A stretch of 64,000 nucleotides of DNA from Archaeoglobaceae archaeon (GCA_027028145.1 JALVJV010000018.1:1-64000), one strand, 5' to 3'. Positions 34,616-44,014 are shown, counted from the stretch's first letter. Made by a program: numbers and translations. The notes: a model not told the origin generated them from the sequence alone.

Positions 34616-37096
34616 TTAAATTAAATCGATTCTGATGGTTCTTCCGTTTTCTACATCTTTGTCGCTTACGGAGAACGTTTTCACCACGTTACCCGCCCTA
34701 ATCTTGTAGTCTCCTATCGGCTTAACGGGATACGTCGTGTTTTGTGCATACGGCACCACCACCTCATATGTTCCGTTTACGACGGGAACGGTCTTCTGCC
34801 ATACGAAAGTCCTGTTCTGATTCGTTCTAACAACGACGCTTACGGTCACGTTATCGGCGTTCGCCCTACCCGTTATCTTAGCGCCCTTCACGTATTCGAA
34901 GATCTTCACGTATCCCGTTGGGGTTATATCGACTTTCGGCATCCCGAACTTTTTGGCATACTCTCTGTTGAATATCATCTTGTAGATCAGTTCCTCGAGG
35001 GCAAAGCCACCGTAGCTCGGCGAGCTTTCGTAGATCATTCTGTAGTGCGATAAACCGCATCCGTCGAGTAGGTGCAACCTCGCCTCCATCGTCTCGAAAT
35101 ACTTCTCACTCGGAATCGAAACTATCATCGTCTTTGAGCCGGGTGGCACTCTTAAGTAGTCCGTCGTTAACCCGATCATTCCGTTGGGCGTTATATACGC
35201 TATAGCAGATCCCGCGTAGTATATTCTGCTCGCTTTCTCTAAACTACCTTCAGCCCAGACTGCCATTGCATAGAACTTTCCGGTAGCCATCTCGATGTCG
35301 CTTATAACGTATTTAACGTTCAGCTTGTTGGCAATTGCGTCGGCGTAGCTTTCGTTGAATGCCGTGAAGAACGGAGCCGCTCCGGGAACGTTGTTGTATT
35401 TATTTCCGATTCCCTGCTGGAACGGATTGGCTATCGGCATCCTGTGTGCTATCGCCTCAATCCAGTGCCCGTAATCCCACCAACTCATAACTCCGTAAGT
35501 TTTAAACGGGTAGGGATACGGTTGATTTGGATTCTTCGGAGGCTTGTAGAGTTCGTAGTAGTATTCGTCGTATTGAACTTTGTTGGGTGTGTTGTTCCTC
35601 ATCCAAACCAACGCATCCCACCAAGGTTTCGGTATCGTTCCGGCATACTTGCTCTGCTCGAATGCAAGCGAGAACGTCGGTATGAAGAGTAGAAGGATCA
35701 GGAGAACGGCAACTCCGACCCTCGTGTAGTTAACCTTACTCTCAAGTATTGCCGAGTAAAATTTCAGCCAGTTCAGGAGTCTATCCATTATGAATCCAGC
35801 CATAACAGCACATACCACTCCAAAGTAATACGCGAACCTGTTTTGTCCGCACAGAGCGATAAACATCATCACGGACCAAAGCAAAATTAGAACGTGAACA
35901 TCCCTTCTCTCCCTATAAACAAGTAGGGCAAGATAAAGGAATCCGAAGAATCCGAAGAAGAAGGTTGTTCCGAAGTTTAGATATGCCGGAGCCAAGCTGA
36001 ATTGACCGCCCATGGTAAAGAACGGCTGAACTTCGGCGATCGTCAACGCTCCGCCCTTCGGTTGAACGACGCCGATAACTCCAAGCAACAACCTAAAGAA
36101 ATCCGGCGAAATCAACAGTATCGCTCCGACGATTACCGCTACTATAACTACGATCGTCGCTGGGAAAGCGTAATCCTCTTTTATTCCGATTCTTGCGTAG
36201 TATCCCCTCTCCTTCAAAAGTTCAATTGCCCTAAACAGTCCCAAGATTACCAAACACGAAATCAAAACCGCCAGCTGGAAGGGCGAATAATGAGTCGTGT
36301 TGAATCCCGGATATTTGAAAGCGAATGGTAGATACATTAAAGCCGCAACGGCGATAGTAATTAAACTCACGTAAATCAAACTAACTACATCCGTTTTTAC
36401 GAATTTATTGAACAGCATTACAACGAAAACGTAAATGACTATGAACAGAGCCAAGTAGAAGCTCGGAGCCCAAGTTAGAAGATACATCCCGTAGGCTATT
36501 CCAGCTAAAACGGCAAGAACGAGCTTTCTCTTATCCCTCAATGCGTTCGGATCGTTTCTCCACCTGTTAACGGAGTAAACGTATAGGGCAAGAGTGGACG
36601 ACATCCAGAATACTTCCCAGATATGGTGGTCGTTGAACCCTAAGATGCTCCTCGCGAGCAGTTGTCCGGGTATTATAACAACGAGAAAAGCCGAAATTAT
36701 TCCGGCATACTTGTTAAAAGCCTCCTTCGTAAGGAGATACACCGGCAAAGCTAAGAGCGCACCGCCTATGGTTGGAACAAAGACCACTACCCTTCTGATC
36801 GATTCGGAATTCACAGCACCAGCAATTTTGGCTAAAATCGCGCTGAAATACACCAAGAAGGGTCCAAAGTGCGTGTAAGTTCCGAAGGGGTAGTGGGTGA
36901 AGGGATCGAACCAGATCCTGTTCGGAAAGTTGTGCAGACAGTTCTCTATAAGCCTCAGGTAATACCAAGGATCGTTTCCGCCCAGTAAGACTGTCCAAGC
37001 AAAAACGCCGTTCCAAGGATTGACAATTCTGATGTATAGACCCAAAATTACCGCTAAGGCTAAGAGTATGAAGTGCCAGAACTTTCGAAGTTTCAT
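34616..37096 (-). CDS. aglB: Oligosaccharyltransferase AglB (STT3 family)
   Basis: An 826-residue archaeal oligosaccharyltransferase, which transfers lipid-linked glycan to Asn of surface proteins at the outer membrane face. About 13 membrane segments fill residues 1-480. The first DxD-like motif GGNDPWYYLR (Asp42) and the hallmark WWDYGHW (residues 539-545) are present. The C-terminal soluble part has DGCGLSHYRMIYES and a beta domain. Length matches the long AglB form of Archaeoglobus. TATA-like GCTTAAAATAA is about 27 bases upstream. Likely clients include the Asn-rich surface proteins at 50801 and 52617. Confidence 0.95.
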   Translation of the reverse strand: MKLRKFWHFILLALAVILGLYIRIVNPWNGVFAWTVLLGGNDPWYYLRLIENCLHNFPNRIWFDPFTHYPFGTYTHFGPFLVYFSAILAKIAGAVNSESIRRVVVFVPTIGGALLALPVYLLTKEAFNKYAGIISAFLVVIIPGQLLARSILGFNDHHIWEVFWMSSTLALYVYSVNRWRNDPNALRDKRKLVLAVLAGIAYGMYLLTWAPSFYLALFIVIYVFVVMLFNKFVKTDVVSLIYVSLITIAVAALMYLPFAFKYPGFNTTHYSPFQLAVLISCLVILGLFRAIELLKERGYYARIGIKEDYAFPATIVVIVAVIVGAILLISPDFFRLLLGVIGVVQPKGGALTIAEVQPFFTMGGQFSLAPAYLNFGTTFFFGFFGFLYLALLVYRERRDVHVLILLWSVMMFIALCGQNRFAYYFGVVCAVMAGFIMDRLLNWLKFYSAILESKVNYTRVGVAVLLILLLFIPTFSLAFEQSKYAGTIPKPWWDALVWMRNNTPNKVQYDEYYYELYKPPKNPNQPYPYPFKTYGVMSWWDYGHWIEAIAHRMPIANPFQQGIGNKYNNVPGAAPFFTAFNESYADAIANKLNVKYVISDIEMATGKFYAMAVWAEGSLEKASRIYYAGSAIAYITPNGMIGLTTDYLRVPPGSKTMIVSIPSEKYFETMEARLHLLDGCGLSHYRMIYESSPSYGGFALEELIYKMIFNREYAKKFGMPKVDITPTGYVKIFEYVKGAKITGRANADNVTVSVVVRTNQNRTFVWQKTVPVVNGTYEVVVPYAQNTTYPVKPIGDYKIRAGNVVKTFSVSDKDVENGRTIRIDLI

Positions 37097-37318
37097 GAGC
37101 TAACGCTAAACGGACGTTATTTTAAGCTTTTTCGTACGATATTCGATCCAAGATACGTAGTAGATTTAGTCGAATCGTCGTCTGATCATTTAAAATTTGT
37201 CGGACGATCGGTGCATCGGTCAATTAAAGCTCGCTTGAGTAGGTGTTGAATAAGATCGCGAACTTACGATCGTTTTACATAGCGCTAAACTTTTTTATTC
37301 TGAAGCAGACATAACATT

Positions 37319-37594
37319 ATGGCAAAGGCTCCTTACGTTAGGGAGTATAAGCAGAGCAAAGCAAGAGGAAAGGACTATATGGTTAGATGCGACGGTTGCG
37401 GTAGAAAGGTTCCCCGCTTCAAGACGTTCGTAGCCTATAAGGGTTTGAGACTCGATTACGATATCATCAGGATGGTCGGTAGAAAGAACGTCTCCGTTAT
37501 GAGGGTTAAAGCTTACTACTGTCCTAAGTGCGCGAGGAATTTGGGCATCGTTCAGCCGGGTAAGCTCGGAAGAAGAAAGACCGAGTTGTTCTGA
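37319..37594 (+). CDS. S26e-like zinc-ribbon ribosomal protein
   Basis: A 91-residue basic protein with CDGCGRKVPRFKTFVAYKG (CxxC at about 24-27) and YYCPKCARNLGIVQPGKLG (CxxC). The layout closely parallels archaeal/eukaryotic ribosomal protein S26e, where CxxCxRxVPxDKA is followed by a second CVxCA pair. It could instead be an uncharacterised zinc-ribbon protein, since S26e is mainly reported from other archaeal phyla. TATA-like CTTTTTTATTC is about 27 bases before the ATG. Confidence 0.55.
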   Translation: MAKAPYVREYKQSKARGKDYMVRCDGCGRKVPRFKTFVAYKGLRLDYDIIRMVGRKNVSVMRVKAYYCPKCARNLGIVQPGKLGRRKTELF

Positions 37595-37608
37595 TCTTAT
37601 CGGTTAAA

Positions 37609-37618
37609 ATTTTTTTTA
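37609..37618 (+). terminator. Poly-T terminator after the S26e-like gene
   Basis: A run of eight T follows the plus-strand gene by about 15 bases, between two converging genes, as expected for archaeal factor-independent termination. Confidence 0.5.
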
Positions 37619-37619
37619 A

Positions 37620-38387
37620 TTATCCATCGAGTTTTACGATCTCGCATTCGCCCTCGTAGTTTTCCGGGTATATGTTTCTGAGTTTTCCACTGCAAACGGG
37701 ACAGTCCGGATTCGTAGATATTTCTATTTCGAAGAACTCCATCGTTCGCAGATCGCATCTAAGCATTCTGCCCTTCAGAACATCCATGCCGAGTATCAAT
37801 TTAATAGCCTCGGAAGCTTGAATGCATCCGAAGAAGCCGGCTGTAACACCCACTACTGCTATTGCGGTCTTATCCACCTTGGGAAACGTCGTGTAAAGAC
37901 ATCTGTAGCAAGGAGTGTCGACGATGGTCGTAGCCTCTCCTTCGAATCCTAAGATAGCGGCGTGAACCATAGGCTTTCCCAGTATCCTGCAAGCATCGTT
38001 TAGCACAAGCCTCGCTTTGAAGGTATCGGGGCATGAAACGACGACATCGTATTCCTTAACTATTTCGAGGACGTTGCTGGGATCTATATCGAACGGATAC
38101 GCTACGACTTCAACTTCAGGATTAAGCCTCTCAACGAACTTCTTTGCGGATTCAGCCTTGTTCATTCCGACGTTTCCGGCATGAATTATCTGCCTTTGTA
38201 GGTTGTGCTCTTCAACTGTATCGCCATCCACAATTCCAAGCTTTCCGATACCGGCGGCTGCTAAATAGGCAATGACCGGACTGCCGAGTCCTCCGGCTCC
38301 GACGACGAGCACTTTAGCCTTCATCAGTTTCTCCTGCCCTTCTTCACCAATTATTGGTATCTGACGGACGTATCTACTCAGATCCAT
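37620..38387 (-). CDS. E1-like adenylyltransferase (MoeB/ThiF/HesA)
   Basis: A 255-residue E1-like enzyme that adenylates the C-terminus of a ubiquitin-like sulfur carrier (ThiS, MoaD or SAMP). It has the ATP site VLVVGAGGLGSPVIAYLAAAGIGKLGIVDGD, the conserved NLQRQ, and two zinc CxxC pairs (CYRC and CPVC). The usual catalytic cysteine region contains VVVSCPDTFKAR rather than a clear TTP loop. TATA-like GATAAAAG is about 27 bases before the ATG. The partner carrier is not adjacent. Confidence 0.9.
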   Translation of the reverse strand: MDLSRYVRQIPIIGEEGQEKLMKAKVLVVGAGGLGSPVIAYLAAAGIGKLGIVDGDTVEEHNLQRQIIHAGNVGMNKAESAKKFVERLNPEVEVVAYPFDIDPSNVLEIVKEYDVVVSCPDTFKARLVLNDACRILGKPMVHAAILGFEGEATTIVDTPCYRCLYTTFPKVDKTAIAVVGVTAGFFGCIQASEAIKLILGMDVLKGRMLRCDLRTMEFFEIEISTNPDCPVCSGKLRNIYPENYEGECEIVKLDG

Positions 38388-38510
38388 GCACGATTAATTT
38401 AACTCCGGACTTTTATCATTTTTGTCAAAACATTTAAAAATTTAATCAAAATAAAATAATAAAAATTAGTTACAGAAACTATTTTTAATGATTAGTTGTA
38501 TAAGATTGGT

Positions 38511-38702
38511 ATGTGTGAATCGAAAGTTATAGCAATAAAAAATGGAAAAGAAAAAATACTTATGGAAGATGTTGTTCGAATAGAGGTTGAAAACGGAATT
38601 CTGAAGCTTTACGGTCTTTTGGGTGATGTAAAAGAAGTTAAGGGTAGGATTGTCCTCATGGATTTGGTTGGTCATAAGATATTTGTGGAGGAGGTAGAAT
38701 GA
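38511..38702 (+). CDS. cooT: CooT-family nickel-binding protein
   Basis: A 63-residue protein beginning MCESKVIAI and containing KILMEDVVRIEVENG and [19 protein letters not shown], the CooT pattern. In characterised CooT the N-terminal Met1-Cys2 binds nickel for carbon monoxide dehydrogenase, so the start matters: the ATG at 38511 gives Met-Cys and is about 27 bases after TATA-like CTATTTTTAA. Its TGA overlaps the gap ATG by four bases, so the two are cotranslated. Confidence 0.8.
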   Translation: MCESKVIAIKNGKEKILMEDVVRIEVENGILKLYGLLGDVKEVKGRIVLMDLVGHKIFVEEVE

Positions 38703-39724
38703 AGGTTCGTGTAGCCATAAACGGGTTCGGAACGATCGGGAAGAGGGTTGCCGATGCTGTAAGCTTGCAGAAGGATATGGAGGTCGTAGGTGTAACAAAA
38801 ACGAAGCCCGACTTCGAGGCGAAGTTGGCGATTAAAAAGGGATACAAACTGTATGCCGCAATTCCGGAAAGGGCTGAAGTTTTCGAAAAAGCCGGGTTGC
38901 CCATCGAGGGGACAATAGATGATCTGCTCGACAAAGCGGATGTAGTCGTAGACTGCTCTCCCGGGAAGGTCGGTGCGGAAAACAAGGCTAAGTATTATGA
39001 GATGAAGGGGATAAAGGCGATATTTCAAGGCGGTGAAAAATCCAACGTTGCTGAAGTTTCGTTCAACGCCTTAGCGAACTACGATCTTGCAAGAGGTAAG
39101 CAGTTCGTTAGGGTTGTCAGTTGCAACACGACAGGCTTGGTTAGGCTGATATACCTCATTAAAGAGAACTTCGGAGTTAAAAAGGTCAGAGCTGTGATGA
39201 TCAGAAGGGTAGTCGATCCGAAGGAGGATAAGAAAGGATTGGTTAACGGAATAGCCCCTAATCCCGTTGCTGTTCCTTCTCACCACGGGCCAGACGTTCA
39301 GACAGTTCTGCCGGACGTTAACATCGTCACGACGGCTTTCAAAGTTCCTACGACACTCATGCACGTCCACTCGATAATGATCGAGCTTGAAAGCGATGCT
39401 AAGGCTGATGACGTCATAGATGTCCTTGAGAAGGAGCCGAGGATTATGCTCGTTTCCGAGGAGGACGGATTCACATCGACTGCTAAGATCATCGAATTTG
39501 CGAGGGAGCTCAGGCTGAGATACGATCTGTTTGAGAACATCGTTTGGAGAGACAGCATAGCGGTGGTTGATGGAGAGCTATACGTTACCCAAGCCATCCA
39601 TCAGGAAGCTATAGTCGTTCCGGAGAACATCGATGCAATAAGGGCCATGCTTGAGCTGGCTGACAAAGAGGAGAGCATGAAGATTACGAACGAAACCCTT
39701 CAAATCGGAAAGCTCGGAATTTAA
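38699..39724 (+). CDS. gap: Type II glyceraldehyde-3-phosphate dehydrogenase (archaeal)
   Basis: A 341-residue archaeal GAPDH, phosphorylating, NAD(P)-dependent. It shows the Rossmann start [33 protein letters not shown], the catalytic cysteine in [12 protein letters not shown], and [12 protein letters not shown]. The start overlaps the cooT stop (ATGA), so it has no promoter of its own and its expression is tied to cooT. Confidence 0.95.
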   Translation: MKVRVAINGFGTIGKRVADAVSLQKDMEVVGVTKTKPDFEAKLAIKKGYKLYAAIPERAEVFEKAGLPIEGTIDDLLDKADVVVDCSPGKVGAENKAKYYEMKGIKAIFQGGEKSNVAEVSFNALANYDLARGKQFVRVVSCNTTGLVRLIYLIKENFGVKKVRAVMIRRVVDPKEDKKGLVNGIAPNPVAVPSHHGPDVQTVLPDVNIVTTAFKVPTTLMHVHSIMIELESDAKADDVIDVLEKEPRIMLVSEEDGFTSTAKIIEFARELRLRYDLFENIVWRDSIAVVDGELYVTQAIHQEAIVVPENIDAIRAMLELADKEESMKITNETLQIGKLGI

Positions 39725-39818
39725 TTTTTTATTTACACCGTTCTGTGAATCTTCGCCCTTTGAGGATTGGAGGAGGCAGGACACAACATTTATTAATCCA
39801 AGTCGAAACGCTCAAAAG

Positions 39819-40406
39819 ATGGCATCGTCGATGTATGCTTACATCAAACAGGCTTGGAAGAGACCCTGGGAAGGTTACGTTGGTCAACTGATGTGGGAAA
39901 GGTTGCAGAAATGGCGAAGAGAGCCGGCTGTGGTCAGAATTGACCGCCCTACGAGGTTAGATAGAGCGAGGGCTTTGGGATACAAGGCTAAGCAAGGAAT
40001 CATAGTTGTCAGGGTTAGAGTGAGAAGGGGCGGAAGGAGGGCGACGAGACCGAACAAGGGGAGAAAAAGCAAGAACCTCATGGTGAACAGAAGAACTCCG
40101 AAGAAGAACCTTCAGTGGATAGCCGAAGAGAGGGCCGCGAGGAGATATCCGAACATGGAAGTTCTCAACTCGTATTGGGTTGGAGAAGACGGCAGATACA
40201 AATGGTTCGAAGTGATTCTGGTTGATAGGGATCATCCGGCTATACAGTCCGATCCTCAGCTCAACTGGATCTGCAACAAGAGGGGTAGGGTATTCAGAGG
40301 ACTTACATCGGCTGGAAGAAGGGCGAGAGGTCTCAGGAGAAAGGGAAGAGGTGCCGAGAAAGTTAGACCTTCGCTGAGAGCGAACTTCAGAAGAAAAGAA
40401 GATTGA
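39819..40406 (+). CDS. rpl15e: 50S ribosomal protein L15e
   Basis: A 195-residue, very basic L15e: [63 protein letters not shown], and the tail [29 protein letters not shown]-like CATTTATTAA is about 27 bases before the ATG; leaderless. Full length. Confidence 0.97.
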   Translation: MASSMYAYIKQAWKRPWEGYVGQLMWERLQKWRREPAVVRIDRPTRLDRARALGYKAKQGIIVVRVRVRRGGRRATRPNKGRKSKNLMVNRRTPKKNLQWIAEERAARRYPNMEVLNSYWVGEDGRYKWFEVILVDRDHPAIQSDPQLNWICNKRGRVFRGLTSAGRRARGLRRKGRGAEKVRPSLRANFRRKED

Positions 40407-40463
40407 ACGTATCGCTATTTTGTTAACATTTATTTATAAAAATTTAATTTTGATAAAATAATT

Positions 40464-41129
40464 TTACAAACCTCCGACGAATTCCGGGGACTCCTCAATG
40501 CTGAAGAACGCCACAGCAGAAAGGATGTTTGACACTATACTGAGCAAACCTCCGATCGCTATCAGTCCAAACGCGGGTCCGAATATTTTTAGGAGTAGCT
40601 CTGGATTCGGTTGCATGGCTTGCGTTTGAAGTAACGGAACTATAGCCGCTATGTTTCCGAACATCCAGATAAACGCCAGCACTATTAGAATGAACGAAAT
40701 TATCTGACAATACGCCGAATATCTAAACATGCTTATACCCAAAGCGTTTCCGGCCCTCAGGTGCGATAACACTTGCAGAACCCAGCAGACTATACCGACG
40801 ATCAATGCTATGGCAATTACGGACATAAGAGTCTGAATTACAACGGCTGGATTTTTAGGAGCCATCGGCGAATTTGCAGTCGGAAGCATCGACATCAAAA
40901 TTCCGAACATCGCGACAAACGTTATTATGGGGCCGACTATCATCATGATTCCGTTAGCCAGCATAACTTTGTCGCCCAAGTTTTTACCCAGAAGTATCCA
41001 AGCTACCGCCGCTAAAATAACCCCTATTACGGCCAAAACTCCCGCGGCACTGGCACCGAAGGATAGTAGTGGTCCCACCAGCAGAAGTATATATCCAATT
41101 CCGCCCAAATATTTAACCGTTTTATCCAT
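40464..41129 (-). CDS. Archaeal membrane protein (DUF996/DUF973-like)
   Basis: A 221-residue membrane protein with about five hydrophobic segments: KYLGGIGYILLLVGPLLSFG, LAVIGVILAAVAWILLG, MLANGIMMIVGPIITFVAMFGILM, a central VIAIALIVGIVCWVLQVL and two later ones. The N-terminal LGGIGYILLLVGP pattern is that of archaeal DUF996/DUF973 proteins; function unknown. Transcribed away from the Nif3 gene. Confidence 0.6.
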   Translation of the reverse strand: MDKTVKYLGGIGYILLLVGPLLSFGASAAGVLAVIGVILAAVAWILLGKNLGDKVMLANGIMMIVGPIITFVAMFGILMSMLPTANSPMAPKNPAVVIQTLMSVIAIALIVGIVCWVLQVLSHLRAGNALGISMFRYSAYCQIISFILIVLAFIWMFGNIAAIVPLLQTQAMQPNPELLLKIFGPAFGLIAIGGLLSIVSNILSAVAFFSIEESPEFVGGL

Positions 41130-41272
41130 ACTACAAAATCCAAGCTTGGATATTAATAAGTTTCTCCGATGTGTTGAAGTCTATATTTTTAGTTTTATAT
41201 AAAACATATCTTTTTATGTTGGGTTGCATGAGGGGCAATACAGAAATAAATCGTATACCGACTGCAGATGTT

Positions 41273-42031
41273 ATGAAGCTTGAGGAGATAGTTCAATTCT
41301 TGGACGATTTCTTGGCTGTAAAGGATTGGGAGGACAAGTCGAACAACGGACTGCAGGTTGAAGGCGGGAAAGACGTTCAAAAGATAGTTTTCGCGGTGGA
41401 TGCATGCATGGACGTTTTCGTTGAGGCGAAGAAGAGAAACGCGGATATGGTAGTAGTTCATCATGGGTTGATCTGGGGAGGGATTGATTACGTTAGGGGA
41501 ATCGTTAAGAGAAGGCTCAAGTTTCTGATTGAAAACGATATTTCTCTTTACGCCGTCCATTTGCCGTTGGATGCGCATCCGAGAATAGGTAACAACGTTC
41601 AACTGCTTAGGTTGCTTGAAATTGAACCGGAAGGTCAGTTCGGGATTTACAAGGGCAGGCCAATCGGATTCTATGGTAGACTTGAAAATCCTATGAAGCT
41701 TGAGGAGATAGCCGAAATTTTAAGGAGAAAGTTGAACAAGCATCTGGTCACTCTAAATTTCGGAAACGAGAAGATTGAGAGTGTCGGGGCGGTTTCGGGA
41801 AAGGGAGCTTTTGCATTGGTTGAGGCAATCGATATCGGTTTGGATCTGTTCATAACGGGTGAAGCCGAACACAGCGCTTACCACTTAGCTAAGGAGAGTG
41901 GGATCAACGTTATCTTCGCCGGACATTACGCTACCGAAACTTTGGGAATAAAAGCGCTCATGAACGTTGTTGGGGAGGAGTTCGCCGGAGAAATTGAGGT
42001 GGAATTCGTCGACGTCCCGACGGGACTATAA
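41273..42031 (+). CDS. Nif3-like dinuclear metal protein
   Basis: A 252-residue Nif3/YbgI family protein, a toroidal hexamer with a two-metal site; some members have GTP cyclohydrolase activity but the function is unsettled. Conserved are DKSNNGLQVEG, VVHHGLIWGG (metal histidines), YAVHLPLDAHPRIGNN and ITGEAEHSAYHLAKESGINVIFAGHYATETLG. I chose the ATG at 41273, which fits the family start MKLEEIVQFLDDFL and has TATA-like AAATAAATC about 27 bases upstream. A stronger TATA box at 41195-41203 would suit the ATG at 41228, so the start is not settled. Confidence 0.88.
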   Translation: MKLEEIVQFLDDFLAVKDWEDKSNNGLQVEGGKDVQKIVFAVDACMDVFVEAKKRNADMVVVHHGLIWGGIDYVRGIVKRRLKFLIENDISLYAVHLPLDAHPRIGNNVQLLRLLEIEPEGQFGIYKGRPIGFYGRLENPMKLEEIAEILRRKLNKHLVTLNFGNEKIESVGAVSGKGAFALVEAIDIGLDLFITGEAEHSAYHLAKESGINVIFAGHYATETLGIKALMNVVGEEFAGEIEVEFVDVPTGL

Positions 42032-42253
42032 AAGACATCTGACGATCCCAACGCTCGCCAGACACTCACTGCACGATGGTTCTTTTCCATAGCAGTCTCT
42101 GTTCTCTTCAACGAACCAGCAGACGTCTGCAAACTGGCAGTCACCACACCACGGGAAGTTTTTAACCAAATTCCTTCTCTTTTTGGCAATGACTGCCCTA
42201 ACCGTTTTATGCCTTATGATATTTTTAGTAAAAAAAATGAATATAGTAGTCAA
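42026..42253 (-). CDS. Cysteine-rich small ORF resembling a SPASM-type C-terminus
   Basis: Up to 75 codons, no ATG start. The C-terminal 45 residues contain WCGDCQFADVC, a DCYGKEPSC element, SEC and end GIVRCLL: seven cysteines in a pattern I know from the auxiliary iron-sulfur (SPASM-like) ends of archaeal radical SAM enzymes. No radical SAM domain is attached. It could be a small metal-binding protein (a TTG at 42169 with AGAAGGA close by is a possible start) or the remnant of a deleted gene at the border of the CRISPR-like island. It overlaps the Nif3 tail by 6 bases. Confidence 0.35.
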   Translation of the reverse strand: MTTIFIFFTKNIIRHKTVRAVIAKKRRNLVKNFPWCGDCQFADVCWFVEENRDCYGKEPSCSECLASVGIVRCLL

Positions 42254-42290
42254 AAGATTAAAATATTACTAGAAACCAGTAATAGATGCA
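42254..42290 (+). promoter_or_regulatory. Promoter and palindrome of the CRISPR-like operon
   Basis: TATA-like GATTAAAATA (42257-42266) is about 27 bases before the ATG at 42291, giving a leaderless transcript. A perfect palindrome with 7-base arms TATTACT (42264-42270) and AGTAATA (42278-42284) and a 7-base spacer sits between TATA and start codon, where a bound repressor would block RNA polymerase. Operator function is inferred. Confidence 0.55.
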
Positions 42291-44000
42291 ATGAAACAAA
42301 CGTTCCTCGATGACTTTATATTCAACACAAGTAATTTTACTCATAAATCGGACAAATATAAAGTTGCAACTAAAGAAAATGCTGTAAACAACTATTTGTT
42401 CATGGGTGTATTAGCTAGAACACATAGAGAGACACAGATACCATATTTTGATGATCTCGCACATCACATGCTCGTAGTAGCTACTGCAAGTTTGAAATAT
42501 AGCAACAAAGAGCTAACGACAGCTTGTTTGATACATGATATGCTGAAAGGACTGCTTGATTTCAGACTGTCTGCTGACAGATATTTTTGGTTGCATTACA
42601 CGTCATGCCAACAAGTTTACGAAAATATATTGTATAATCTTAGAAATAATACAAATATAGATAAAATTTTTGAATATGTTGTGAACCACCATAGTAAGCA
42701 CAAACCAAATAAAATTTGGATGATAGAAAATCGCAGTAATTTAATTTCAGCATTTGAGACACTTCTATTTTGGAACAGAAGACATGATGAATACCTAAAA
42801 ACGCAAAACGTAATCGTATCAGGCAAATATAGAACGTTTTTACTGACTTTTCTATATAATAAACTTGTTGAGAATTTAAGTAGAAAATACTCAGACAGAT
42901 TTAAAGAAGTAATAGGTGTTCGTAGAATACGTTTTCTTTACGTTCCAACAGAACTTCAAACGATTGATGATTTTGTGAATGAAGTTTTAAACAATCCCGA
43001 GAATTGGAGAATTGAAATTGTCAATGATACACTTGAAATAAAACTTCCAGCTAGAGGTTTACCTCGAAAATATTATATTGAATTTAATGAGTGTGCGGAT
43101 ATCCAAATAGATGTGCGGAATGGAATAATAAGCGGTGTAAAAATCCCATTTGGATTAGCGTTGTCTACAGTCTATCTAACAACATATGAATTGGCTACAA
43201 TCGTTTACATTGATGCTGGATTTCAAAGTGTAGACTTATCTAAAATAATCAAAGAAATACGGGATGAATTCGAACTAAAGGAAGAAGATTTTAACGAGAA
43301 GGATATCTTAGCATCTTTAGTAGGTAACTACGTAGGACAAGGATCATGCATTTTTTGTGGTAACTATGGTCAACGGATAGACAAAAACGATAGTGCAGTA
43401 AAGAGTCTATTAGAAAAATCCTTTACCGATGGTCATACATGGCTATCCGTTCAACCATACATTTGTCCAATGTGCAGATTCGGTTATTCAATTGAAGAGA
43501 AATTAAGAAGAATGAAAGGTAAATGGACATACTTACCAGAAAAAGCATACATTGACGAAGTTACACAGCTAATTTCACTGATAATTCAACTTGAATCCTA
43601 TTTTGCGGAAAGTGTAGCATCTGATATTTGGTTAAAAGTCTTGAGTAAGATATATTATCATTTAAGTCAGATTATTACAAAGCTAAAAAAGAACGATAAA
43701 AGTTTAGCAGAATATTTTTTGGATCCTAAGATTTTGTTGTTGCCCTACGAAGTGTCAATTATTCCCTTGGCGACATACATACCATATAAGCAAAAGAAAA
43801 AGTTTATTCTTCAAGGTGGTTTGCACAGTTCAGTAGTGTTACTTGGTGAATATAAAGATGTATCTCTAGAAGAGTTCAGAGTTATTAGAAAAGTTTGCAA
43901 AACTGAGTTTATAGACCCTGTTGTGCTCATAGGTCGTCTTAGGAAAGTTTACGGTGTTTCTTTTGGGTTACCTAATGTTAATATTGGTAAAAAGTCGTAG
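42291..44000 (+). CDS. HD-domain large subunit of a type IV-C-like CRISPR effector
   Basis: A 569-residue protein. Residues about 50-170 hold a Cas10-type HD nuclease domain: H58/H59, the HDMLKG motif (H82, D83, K86), H102, and H133/H134. After a mixed region comes a four-cysteine zinc finger C353xxC356 ... C392xxC395. The C-terminal 170 residues are mainly helical. No palm/GGDD motif of true Cas10 is seen. HD plus zinc finger in front of a small helical gene, Cas7 and Cas5 is the layout I recall for subtype IV-C, where this protein replaces Csf1. It may cut DNA or RNA through the HD site. The region is A/T-rich (20 G/C in bases 42781-42840). Confidence 0.75.
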   Translation: MKQTFLDDFIFNTSNFTHKSDKYKVATKENAVNNYLFMGVLARTHRETQIPYFDDLAHHMLVVATASLKYSNKELTTACLIHDMLKGLLDFRLSADRYFWLHYTSCQQVYENILYNLRNNTNIDKIFEYVVNHHSKHKPNKIWMIENRSNLISAFETLLFWNRRHDEYLKTQNVIVSGKYRTFLLTFLYNKLVENLSRKYSDRFKEVIGVRRIRFLYVPTELQTIDDFVNEVLNNPENWRIEIVNDTLEIKLPARGLPRKYYIEFNECADIQIDVRNGIISGVKIPFGLALSTVYLTTYELATIVYIDAGFQSVDLSKIIKEIRDEFELKEEDFNEKDILASLVGNYVGQGSCIFCGNYGQRIDKNDSAVKSLLEKSFTDGHTWLSVQPYICPMCRFGYSIEEKLRRMKGKWTYLPEKAYIDEVTQLISLIIQLESYFAESVASDIWLKVLSKIYYHLSQIITKLKKNDKSLAEYFLDPKILLLPYEVSIIPLATYIPYKQKKKFILQGGLHSSVVLLGEYKDVSLEEFRVIRKVCKTEFIDPVVLIGRLRKVYGVSFGLPNVNIGKKS

Positions 44001-44014
44001 GGGGTGAGAAAAGC

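Noticed and set aside
42271-42276. AGAAAC in the operon promoter as the end of a degenerate CRISPR repeat
   Set aside because: No second copy and no spacer-repeat periodicity; better explained as the spacer of a palindrome.
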